This document shows, piece by piece, positions 8,057 through 15,171 of a stretch of 27,565 nt of DNA. Position 1 is the stretch's first letter; the number at the start of each line of letters is the position of its first letter. A program made the translations under genes and the position numbers. The notes under the pieces are model-generated. The model saw nothing but the letters and a program-made list of their open reading frames with translations, had not been told where the DNA came from and ran no database searches. This DNA comes from Eubacterium sp. (GTDB taxonomy: Bacteria; Bacillota; Clostridia; Lachnospirales; Lachnospiraceae), in contig JALFIK010000145.1 in the NCBI GenBank assembly GCA_022776205.1, positions 1 through 27,565 of the forward strand, written 5' to 3'.

Positions 8057-9073
8057 ATGAGTGATAACAAACAAAAATATGTTTCTCTGGCCCAAGGTGC
8101 CGGAGGGAAACAGACGAGTGAACTGATTGACCGGATTTTCAAGGCACATTTTGCCAATCCGGAGCTGACTAGTGACGATGCGGCTGTGCTGTCCATGAAA
8201 GAAGGGAAAATTGCCTTTACTACAGATGGTTTTATTGTTTCTCCCGCAGAATTTCCCGGAGGAAATATTGGAAAATTAAGCATCTGCGGTACGGTAAATG
8301 ACCTCTCCTGTATGGGAGCAAAGCCTCTCTATCTTTCCTGTGCCTTTGTGATTGAGGAAGGCTTTCCAATGCAAAAACTGGAGAAAATCGCACAAGCCAT
8401 GGAAAAAACGGCAAAGGAAGCCGGTGTAAAAATTGTGGCTGGCGATACAAAGGTGGCCGGGAAAGGTCAGGTGGATGGTGTATTTATCACTACAACCGGA
8501 ATCGGGGAGATCATGGATGGTGTGGAAACTTCCGGATTTAAGGCACAGCCGGGAGATGCGGTCATTGTGAGCGGTGATATCGGAAGACATGGATGTACGA
8601 TTCTTCTGGCGAGGGAGGAACTGGGTATTGAGGCGGATGTGACTAGTGACTGTGCGCCATTGTGGGGAACAGTGCAGGAGATTTTCTCTGTAACAAAGGA
8701 TGTTCATGTGATCCGGGATGCAACAAGAGGCGGTGTGGGGACTGTCTTATATGAAATTGCAGAGCAGAGCCATACGGGAATTTGCCTGGATGCAGCAAAA
8801 ATTCCTGTAAAAGACAGCGTAAAGGGCGTGTGCGGAATGCTTGGTCTTGAACCGCTGTATCTGGCCTGCGAGGGGCGTCTTGTTATTTTTGCACCGATGG
8901 AAAAAGCAGAAGCGATTGTGGAGAAACTCAGGCAGAGAGCCTATTCAGAAGATGCGGCAATCATCGGAGAAGTCACCGATGAGATGCCGGGACGTGTGAT
9001 GATGACTACCGAGATTGGAACAAAGACGATTCTTCCGCCTCCGGGGGGAGAACTTCTCCCGAGAATCTGTTAA
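8057..9073 (+). CDS. hypE: Carbamoyl-dehydrating HypE
   Basis: HypE is an AIRS/PurM-fold protein that uses ATP to dehydrate its own S-carbamoyl Cys (made by HypF) to a thiocyanate and then gives the cyanide to iron on HypC-HypD. At 338 aa it is full length. The N-terminal SDDAAVL motif and GGNIGKLSICGTVNDLS are the nucleotide-binding signatures; RDATRGGVGTVLYEIA follows in the second half. The C-terminus is LPRIC, ending in the essential Cys338. It could be confused with SelD-like proteins, but the PRIC end and the hyp context settle the call. It is followed after ten bases by the TM1266-like gene, with an ideal AAGGAGG between them. Confidence 0.96.
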   Translation: MSDNKQKYVSLAQGAGGKQTSELIDRIFKAHFANPELTSDDAAVLSMKEGKIAFTTDGFIVSPAEFPGGNIGKLSICGTVNDLSCMGAKPLYLSCAFVIEEGFPMQKLEKIAQAMEKTAKEAGVKIVAGDTKVAGKGQVDGVFITTTGIGEIMDGVETSGFKAQPGDAVIVSGDIGRHGCTILLAREELGIEADVTSDCAPLWGTVQEIFSVTKDVHVIRDATRGGVGTVLYEIAEQSHTGICLDAAKIPVKDSVKGVCGMLGLEPLYLACEGRLVIFAPMEKAEAIVEKLRQRAYSEDAAIIGEVTDEMPGRVMMTTEIGTKTILPPPGGELLPRIC

Positions 9074-9083
9074 GGAGGAAAAA

Positions 9084-9329
9084 ATGCAGACCAGAATTGC
9101 CGTGTTATCCATTATCGTGGAAGAAGAGGAAAGTGTTGCAAAATTAAATGAAATGATTCATGAGTATTCCCGGTATGTTGTCGGGCGGATGGGTATCCCC
9201 TATCGGGAAAGGAAAATCAATATTATCAGTCTTGTGCTGGATGCACCCCAGGAAAAAATCAGTGCGCTGTCCGGAAAAATCGGAAGGCTTCCCGGGGTAA
9301 CGGCGAAGGCAGCCTATGCAAAAGGATGA
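9084..9329 (+). CDS. TM1266-family putative iron-hydrogenase system regulator
   Basis: The 81-aa protein resembles the TM1266 family, small ACT/NikR-C-like ferredoxin-fold proteins annotated as putative regulators of iron-only hydrogenase systems. Visible features are an N-terminal strand RIAVLSIIVE, a helix containing LNEMIHEYSRYVVGRMGIPY, then INIISLVLDAP and a second helix ending GRLPGVTAKAAY, the beta-alpha-beta pattern of that fold. There is no obvious DNA-binding helix. The start at 9084 is set by AAGGAGG five bases upstream; an upstream in-frame ATG lies inside hypE. Family members are usually found with [FeFe] hydrogenase maturases, so a place between hypE and a nifH-like gene is unusual. 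Its ligand is unknown. Confidence 0.8.
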   Translation: MQTRIAVLSIIVEEEESVAKLNEMIHEYSRYVVGRMGIPYRERKINIISLVLDAPQEKISALSGKIGRLPGVTAKAAYAKG

Positions 9330-9356
9330 AAGCAGGAAGGTAGCGAGGGAAATACA

Positions 9357-10112
9357 ATGATAAAAATAGCAGTTTATGGAAAAGGCGGGATTGGGAAATC
9401 CACAACAGTTTCCAATCTGGCGGCAGTCTGGTCGCGGATGGGGCGCAGAGTAATGCAGATTGGATGTGATCCCAAAGCAGATTCCACCATTTTACTGAGG
9501 CACGGAGAAAAGATGGATACAGTACTTGATCTTGTCCGGACAAAAAAAGAGGCGGTGGCTCTTTCAGAGATGGTAAAATCCGGTTTTTGGGGCGTTTACT
9601 GTGTGGAAGCCGGAGGACCTTCCCCGGGGCTTGGATGTGCAGGCAGGGGAATCATCACCGCCTTGGAAACGTTAAAAGAAAAAGGTGCCTATGAAAAATA
9701 CAGGCCGGATATTGTCATATATGATGTTCTTGGTGATGTGGTCTGTGGCGGATTTTCCATGCCCATGCGCCGGGGATATGCGGATTATGTCTTTGTTATT
9801 ACCTCCGGAGAGAATATGGCCATACATGCGGCGGCGAATATTGCCATGGCAGTTGAGAATTTTAAAGACCGGGGATACGCGAAACTTGGCGGGATCATAT
9901 TAAATCGCCGGAATGTGAAAAATGAAGAAGAAAAAGTGCAGGAACTGGCGAGAGATATCAACAGCAAGGTGATTGGGACACTTTCGAGGAGCAACCTTGT
10001 GATGGATGCGGAGGAAGAGAAAAAAACAGTGATGGAGGCCTTCCCGGATTCAGATATGGCAAAAGAGTATGAAATCCTTGCCAGAGAAATTCTTAAAATC
10101 TGTGAAGAATAA
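9357..10112 (+). CDS. NifH-like nitrogenase iron protein homologue 2
   Basis: This is the second iron protein of the operon, 251 aa, clearly paralogous to the one at 1327 (same GKGGIGKST, IGCDPKADST, GLGCAGRGII and DVLGDVVCGGF blocks). The P-loop is at 8-16 and the cluster cysteines are Cys94 and Cys130. The middle segment after ADST and the C-terminal third differ strongly from copy 1, where partner contact would be expected to diverge. It begins 27 bases after the TM1266-like gene with GAGGGA upstream, and is followed after 26 bases by the D-like 2 gene. It probably serves the set-2 D/K pair, though exchange of iron proteins between sets cannot be excluded. Confidence 0.9.
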   Translation: MIKIAVYGKGGIGKSTTVSNLAAVWSRMGRRVMQIGCDPKADSTILLRHGEKMDTVLDLVRTKKEAVALSEMVKSGFWGVYCVEAGGPSPGLGCAGRGIITALETLKEKGAYEKYRPDIVIYDVLGDVVCGGFSMPMRRGYADYVFVITSGENMAIHAAANIAMAVENFKDRGYAKLGGIILNRRNVKNEEEKVQELARDINSKVIGTLSRSNLVMDAEEEKKTVMEAFPDSDMAKEYEILAREILKICEE

Positions 10113-10138
10113 AGAAACAAAACCGGGGAGGTGAAAAA

Positions 10139-11518
10139 ATGCTGCGAATGCTTCATGGAAAAGCCGGGGATGAAAGATGGAATGACCAGATACAGGAAAA
10201 AATTACCCCATCTGAAAAAGAAGAAATCTGTATGAAAGATGCGGCCTGGCCGGTCCCTTTTGCATCAGGACTCGAATACAACAGCCCTGCCCACGGGACA
10301 TGGAATATTGTACATACCGGTATGCTGTTGCCGGGTTCTCACCAGATTTATGTCTGTGCTCCCAACTGTAACCGGGGTGTTGTTCTTACGGCAAAAGAGA
10401 TGAATGCGTCGGACCGTTTTTCCTTTGTGGAACTTAAAGAAGAAGATCTGTTTGACGGACAGATGGAGGAACTGGTCATTGACGGTGTGAGTGATATTTT
10501 AAACCGTCTTGCGGACAAACCATCCGCCGTATTCCTTTTTACTGTCTGTGTCCATCATTTTATGGGTTGCGATATTCCTTATATCTATGATACACTCCGG
10601 AAAAAATTTCCGGAACAGATCTTCATAGAAGCCTACATGGATCCAATCATGCAAAAGGAAGGGCTTACCCCCGATCAGAAATTGCGGGCAGCTCTTTATG
10701 ATCCGCTCCCTTTTGTGAAAAAAAATCCCGGACAGATTAACGTGATTGGAGGGGATTTTCCTCTGAGAGAAGAATCAGAGATCAAACAAATGGTAAAAAA
10801 AGCAGGTTTTGACGTAAAAGACCTTACGGAATGCCGGACCTGGGAAGAATATCTTTCCATGGCGGAAGGAAGTATTAATATTGCCACATATCCGCCGGCC
10901 TGTTACGGAGCCGAAAAACTTTCGAAACGCCTGGGTATGAAATACCTGTATCTGCCCATGTCATTTTCCTATGAGGAAATTGACCGCGAACTTCAAATGC
11001 TGGCCAAATTGGTCCCGGGGGCACAAATGCCCGATGTGAAAAGTCTGCGGGAAGCTTGTGACCGAATGCTGGAAGAGACAGGGGAACTTCTGAAGGACAC
11101 ACCTGTTGTTCTGGATGCAACTTTTACCCCGCGGATTCTCGGTCTGGCAAGGCTTTTATCAGAGCATGGAATTCGTGTGAAGGAAATCTTTGTGGATAGT
11201 TTTTCTCCGGAAGAGAGAAAAGATTATCTTTGGCTTTCGGAACATGAACCGGATCTTGTGCTCTGTAAAACCGTTCATCCGAAAATGAGGATATATCACC
11301 GGTCGTCAGATGAAAAAATTCTTGCTCTCGGACAGAAAGCAGCCTATTTTACCCGGACGCCGTATTTTGTTAACATGGTGGAAGGCGGGGGGCTGTTTGG
11401 CTTTGATGGAATTCTTGAACTTTGCCGGAGAATGCAGGAGGCCTTTGTTACCAGAAAGGATACAAAAGATCTTGTAATCAGAAAAGGATTGGGGTGTGAG
11501 AGCTGTCTATGTGTGTAA
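10139..11518 (+). CDS. Nitrogenase component-1-like protein, D-type subunit 2
   Basis: The 459-aa protein is the set-2 counterpart of the gene at 2112 and belongs to the nitrogenase component 1 family. It has a 40-residue N-terminal lead, then YNSPAHG (47-53) with no Cys at the first P-cluster site, CAPNC with Cys77 at the second, and FTVCVHHFMGCD with Cys137 at the third. The FeMo-co Cys region reads NIATYPPACY (Tyr-like at the ligand position) and the His region reads GLFGFDG (Phe), so neither FeMo-co ligand is kept. The C-terminus ends GCESCLCV, a CxxCxC cluster absent from D-like 1. GGGGAGGTG gives a strong start. The 3' end overlaps the next gene by ten bases. Confidence 0.85.
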   Translation: MLRMLHGKAGDERWNDQIQEKITPSEKEEICMKDAAWPVPFASGLEYNSPAHGTWNIVHTGMLLPGSHQIYVCAPNCNRGVVLTAKEMNASDRFSFVELKEEDLFDGQMEELVIDGVSDILNRLADKPSAVFLFTVCVHHFMGCDIPYIYDTLRKKFPEQIFIEAYMDPIMQKEGLTPDQKLRAALYDPLPFVKKNPGQINVIGGDFPLREESEIKQMVKKAGFDVKDLTECRTWEEYLSMAEGSINIATYPPACYGAEKLSKRLGMKYLYLPMSFSYEEIDRELQMLAKLVPGAQMPDVKSLREACDRMLEETGELLKDTPVVLDATFTPRILGLARLLSEHGIRVKEIFVDSFSPEERKDYLWLSEHEPDLVLCKTVHPKMRIYHRSSDEKILALGQKAAYFTRTPYFVNMVEGGGLFGFDGILELCRRMQEAFVTRKDTKDLVIRKGLGCESCLCV

Positions 11519-12669
11519 AAAGGGGAACCGTAAAATTATCGACGTATACGGCGGATGTCTCCGGAGTGTGCTCCGCTCTTTATGAGTTAGGAGGCATGGT
11601 GGTGATTCATGATCCTTCCGGATGCAATTCCACCTATAATACGCATGATGAGCCGAGGTGGTACGATATGGACAGCCTTGTTTTTATTTCCGGTTTGTCT
11701 TTGATGGATGCCATTATGGGAAATGATGAAAAATTCATCGAAGAGATCGTCCGGGCGGCAGAGGAACTATCTCCGGGCTTTATTGCTCTGGTGCGTACTC
11801 CGGTGCCATTTATGACCGGGACAGATTTTGAGGCGATTGCAGGAATTCTGGAAGAAAAAACGAAACTGCCGGTTTATTATTTTCCCACAACGGGTATGCA
11901 CAGTTATGTAAAAGGAGTGGGAATGGCACTTGAGATGGTGGCAAAACATATGGTGCAGGAGTTGGAAAAGTCTTCGAAACGGCGGGATGACTCTATAAAT
12001 ATTCTCGGAGCAACCCCACTGGATTTTTCTGTAAATACAACCATCTCCTCTCTGAAAAAGGCACTCGAATCAGAATTTCATATTTTGAGTACTTTTGCCA
12101 TGGGGAGCCGTCCGGACGAAATCACAAAAGCCGGAGAAGCATCCGTAAATCTGGTCATTTCTTCTGCAGGTCTTCCGGCGGCCCGGGTACTTCGGGAAAG
12201 ATTCGGCACACCTTATGTGATCGGAATGCCGGTGGAAGGTCTGCTCACAAAGGCAATCTCCCTGTTAAAGACAGGAAGTCGTACAGGAAAATGCCAGGTT
12301 CTTTATGACAGGAAGAAAAATCAGGACCGAACTGATCCCGTGTATGTGATCGGTGAGGCGGTGGTTTCGCAATCCTTAAAGGAAGCCATTTTTCAAAAAA
12401 CAGGAATGCGGGTCCGGGTACTGTGTCCTCTCGAGGCGGAGCGCGAGTGCGTGGCACCGGGCATGATTCTTAAAAAAGAGGAAGAGGAGATCCGGAGAGA
12501 ATTAATTGGTGCCACAATGGTGATCGCCGATCCGATCTATCAGGAGGTATGTCCGCCGGACTGCTCTTTTATCTCGCTTCCCCATGAAGCCTATTCCGGA
12601 AGGATTTACCGGAAACAGATTCCGGATTTCCTTCATATTTTTTCAGATTTATCCTTGCAATCCCAATAG
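11509..12669 (+). CDS. Nitrogenase component-1-like protein, K-type subunit 2
   Basis: The 386-aa protein is the set-2 counterpart of K-like 1. ADVSG (15-19) matches the first NifK P-cluster site with Asp16 but no Cys; DPSGC (Cys39) keeps the second Cys; VRTPVPFMTGTD lacks the third. HDEPRW and TPVP..GTD are shared with K-like 1. The ATG lies ten bases inside the previous gene, and no better start exists before the conserved region; its ribosome site (GGGGTGTGAG) is weak and distant, so translation probably depends on coupling to the upstream gene. It is the last gene of the operon. No terminator is visible behind it, and the promoter of the next gene overlaps its 3' end. Confidence 0.83.
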   Translation: MCVKRGTVKLSTYTADVSGVCSALYELGGMVVIHDPSGCNSTYNTHDEPRWYDMDSLVFISGLSLMDAIMGNDEKFIEEIVRAAEELSPGFIALVRTPVPFMTGTDFEAIAGILEEKTKLPVYYFPTTGMHSYVKGVGMALEMVAKHMVQELEKSSKRRDDSINILGATPLDFSVNTTISSLKKALESEFHILSTFAMGSRPDEITKAGEASVNLVISSAGLPAARVLRERFGTPYVIGMPVEGLLTKAISLLKTGSRTGKCQVLYDRKKNQDRTDPVYVIGEAVVSQSLKEAIFQKTGMRVRVLCPLEAERECVAPGMILKKEEEEIRRELIGATMVIADPIYQEVCPPDCSFISLPHEAYSGRIYRKQIPDFLHIFSDLSLQSQ

Positions 12670-12682
12670 AATATAATATACT
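12655..12682 (+). promoter_or_regulatory. Sigma-A promoter for the cytidylate-kinase-like gene
   Basis: TTGCAA (12655-12660), a 16-base spacer and TATACT (12677-12682) lie across the stop codon of K-like 2 and point to the gene at 12730. The boxes are the same hexamers as those of the promoter at 16015. Confidence 0.6.
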
Positions 12683-12729
12683 AGAGTTAAACAATAACAG
12701 GGGAAACAGAAGCGAAAAGGGAGGTTATT

Positions 12730-13317
12730 ATGAAAAATATCATCACCATAAGCAGAGAGTTTGGAAGCGGTGGAAGAACAATTGGAAAACAGGTGGCCCA
12801 AAAACTCGGAATCGAATTTTATGACAGAGACATTATTACAAAAGTGGTGGAAGAATCCGGACTGACGAGAAAATATGTGGAGCATTACGGAGAGTTTGCT
12901 CCTTCTGCGGACCGGTTCGCCTACTCTTTTGTTGGGCTGGACGAGGACGGTTCTTCTCCTCTTACCCAGCTGTGGAAAGCGAGAGAAAAGGTGATCCGCC
13001 AGTTTGCACAGGAAAAGCCTTGTGTCATTGTCGGAAGCTGTGCGGACTATATTCTCAGAGACCGGGAGGACTGCCTGAGGGTATTCCTATATGCGGACGA
13101 TGAGACGAAGGAAGAGAGGATTCGTGAGATCTACGGAAAAGTGGGATTAAAGCTGAAGAATCAGGTGCAGGATATGGATAAAAGAAGAGGTTTGAATTAC
13201 CAGTATTTTACCGGACAGGAATGGGGGAAAGCCCAGAATTATGATCTTGCGCTGAACCGTGGAAGTCTTGGAATTGATAAATGTGTGCAGCTGATTGTTG
13301 AGGCGGCAGAAGAATAA
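12730..13317 (+). CDS. Cytidylate kinase-like family protein
   Basis: The 195-aa protein belongs to the cytidylate-kinase-like P-loop family common in Clostridia. It has an N-terminal strand IITISREF followed by the P-loop-type GSGGRTIGK (12-20), FYDRDII (substrate-binding region of Cmk-type kinases), CVIVGSCADYIL in the central sheet and a LID-like stretch rich in Arg and Lys (DDETKEERIREIYG). It is not the canonical Cmk, which is longer and ends with a different core, so the true phosphoryl acceptor is uncertain. AGGGAGG six bases upstream supports the start. It has its own promoter and ends in front of a terminator-like hairpin. Confidence 0.8.
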   Translation: MKNIITISREFGSGGRTIGKQVAQKLGIEFYDRDIITKVVEESGLTRKYVEHYGEFAPSADRFAYSFVGLDEDGSSPLTQLWKAREKVIRQFAQEKPCVIVGSCADYILRDREDCLRVFLYADDETKEERIREIYGKVGLKLKNQVQDMDKRRGLNYQYFTGQEWGKAQNYDLALNRGSLGIDKCVQLIVEAAEE

Positions 13318-13324
13318 AAAGAAG

Positions 13325-13365
13325 AAAGAGCTGTGCATAATGAAAATTTGTGCCGGCTCTTTTTT
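13325..13365 (+). terminator. Intrinsic terminator after the cytidylate-kinase-like gene
   Basis: AAAGAGC (13325-13331) pairs with GCTCTTT (13356-13362), with further weaker pairs inside, and the right arm runs into TTTTTT. The ribosome site AAAGGAG of the next gene follows within a few bases, so that gene must be read by leak-through or from a promoter that is not obvious. Confidence 0.6.
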
Positions 13366-13379
13366 AAAGGAGTAAGAGG

Positions 13380-15170
13380 ATGAGAAAACAACTGAAATTA
13401 TTAAGAGAAAAGATGAGAGAACGGGGTGTGGATGTTTATCTTGTTTTTACCAGTGATTATCATGGCTCGGAATATGTGGGGGATTATTTTAAGGTAAGAC
13501 AGTATGTGTCCGGGTTTACCGGATCGGCAGGAACTCTTGTGGTAACGCAGAAAGAGGCTGGCCTTTGGACGGACGGAAGATATTTTCTTCAGGCAGAGCG
13601 ACAGCTGGATGGGTCCGGGATTACTTTGTATAAAGAAAGGGAGCCCAGAGTTCCTACCATCGAAGAATATCTGGAAAACACACTAGAACCGGGGCAGGTA
13701 CTGGGGGTTGACGGCAGATGTGTTATGGCTGATTATGGAAAATGCCTGGAAGAAATTACGAAAAAAAATAATGCAAAACTTGTCACAAATCTCGATCTCG
13801 GAGGAGAAATCTGGGAAGACCGTCCGCCGCTTAGCAGGGAGAGTGTATGGCCTCTTCCTGTAGAATATGCCGGGGAGACATCAAAGGATAAAATTTCCCG
13901 TGTGCGGGAGTTCCTTGCCCGGAAGGGCGCAGATTACTTTCTGCTCACATCGCTCGAAGACATTGCCTGGCTCCTCAATATGCGGGGAAATGATGTGGAA
14001 TCTACGCCGGTTGTGTTAAGTTATCTTCTTCTTGGACGTTCTGAAATCATCTGGTATGTGGAGGAAGCTTGCCTTTGTGAGACCGTGAAAAAAATACTCC
14101 TCAAAGAAAAAATTTCAGTCCGTCCTTATGAGGCGGTTTATAAAGATGTGGCAAAACTGCCGGAATCATCCTGTCTGTATTATGATGAGGCGGCAGTAAA
14201 CAGCGCTCTTGTTGCCTGTATACCCGATGGAGTAAAGTGTATAAAAGGAGTCAATCCCACTTTCCTTTTTAAAGCAATAAAAAATCCGGTAGAAGTGGAA
14301 AATGAGCGGAAAGCCCATGTGAAAGACGGGGTGGCAGTGACGAAGTTTATTTTCTGGCTGAAGACCCGTGTGGGAAAAGAAAAAATAACGGAGATGAGCG
14401 CCGCACAGCATCTGATACAGCTGCGCAAACAGCAGGAGCATTATGTGGAAGAGAGTTTTGAACCGATTATTGCGTATAAAGAACATGGTGCCATAGTCCA
14501 CTACAGTGCCACAGAAGATACCGATGTGGAACTTAAGCCGGAAAGTTTTGTCCTTGCCGATACGGGAGGACATTATCTGGAAGGAACGACAGATATTACA
14601 AGGACAATTGCTCTCGGACCTCTTACAAGGGAAGAAAAGGAAATGTATACCACCGTTCTTCGCGGTCACATCAATCTGGCAGCGGCACAGTTTCTGCACG
14701 GATGTACCGGGCAGAGCCTTGACGCTCTTGCAAGAACCCCCCTCTGGGAAAAGGGACTGGATTATAATCATGGTACCGGACACGGTGTGGGATATCTTCT
14801 AAGCGTTCACGAGGGCCCGAACAGTTTTCGTTATCGTCCGGGGAAAGATGGAAGAAGTGACTGTGTATTTGAGGAGGGAATGATCACATCGGATGAACCG
14901 GGACTTTATCTGGAAGGAAAATTCGGAATTCGTCTGGAAAATCTTTTAGTATGTCTCAAAAGCATGAACAATGGAAAAGGAAACTTTTTCGAATTTGAGC
15001 CGCTTACTCTGGTACCGTTTGACCGGGATGCCATTGTGCCGGAACTTCTCACAGAAAAAGAAAAGAAGTGGCTTAACGGGTATCACAAAAAAGTATACGA
15101 AACGCTCTCGCCGCATTTAAAGAAAGAAGAGGCAGCATGGTTAAAAGATGCTGCCGGAGAAATATCATGA
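13380..15170 (+). CDS. Aminopeptidase P-type Xaa-Pro peptidase (M24 family)
   Basis: The enzyme cleaves the N-terminal residue before proline in peptides, using two metal ions. At 596 aa it is the long form: two creatinase-like N-terminal domains (about 1-310), then the pita-bread catalytic domain. Metal ligands are visible: Asp in LADTGGHY (near 394), Asp in TTDITRT (near 404), His in NHGTGHGVG (near 467), Glu in TSDEPGLY (near 505) and Glu in GIRLENL (near 520). No signal peptide is seen, so it is cytosolic and probably works in peptide turnover. AAAGGAGTAAGAGG precedes the ATG. It ends one base from the stop of the convergent SDR gene. Confidence 0.93.
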   Translation: MRKQLKLLREKMRERGVDVYLVFTSDYHGSEYVGDYFKVRQYVSGFTGSAGTLVVTQKEAGLWTDGRYFLQAERQLDGSGITLYKEREPRVPTIEEYLENTLEPGQVLGVDGRCVMADYGKCLEEITKKNNAKLVTNLDLGGEIWEDRPPLSRESVWPLPVEYAGETSKDKISRVREFLARKGADYFLLTSLEDIAWLLNMRGNDVESTPVVLSYLLLGRSEIIWYVEEACLCETVKKILLKEKISVRPYEAVYKDVAKLPESSCLYYDEAAVNSALVACIPDGVKCIKGVNPTFLFKAIKNPVEVENERKAHVKDGVAVTKFIFWLKTRVGKEKITEMSAAQHLIQLRKQQEHYVEESFEPIIAYKEHGAIVHYSATEDTDVELKPESFVLADTGGHYLEGTTDITRTIALGPLTREEKEMYTTVLRGHINLAAAQFLHGCTGQSLDALARTPLWEKGLDYNHGTGHGVGYLLSVHEGPNSFRYRPGKDGRSDCVFEEGMITSDEPGLYLEGKFGIRLENLLVCLKSMNNGKGNFFEFEPLTLVPFDRDAIVPELLTEKEKKWLNGYHKKVYETLSPHLKKEEAAWLKDAAGEIS

Positions 15171-15171
15171 T

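Noticed and set aside
1327..12669. A true nif operon for nitrogen fixation
   Set aside because: FeMo-co ligand positions are not Cys/His in either D-like protein, most P-cluster cysteines are missing, and no nifB, nifE or nifN is present.
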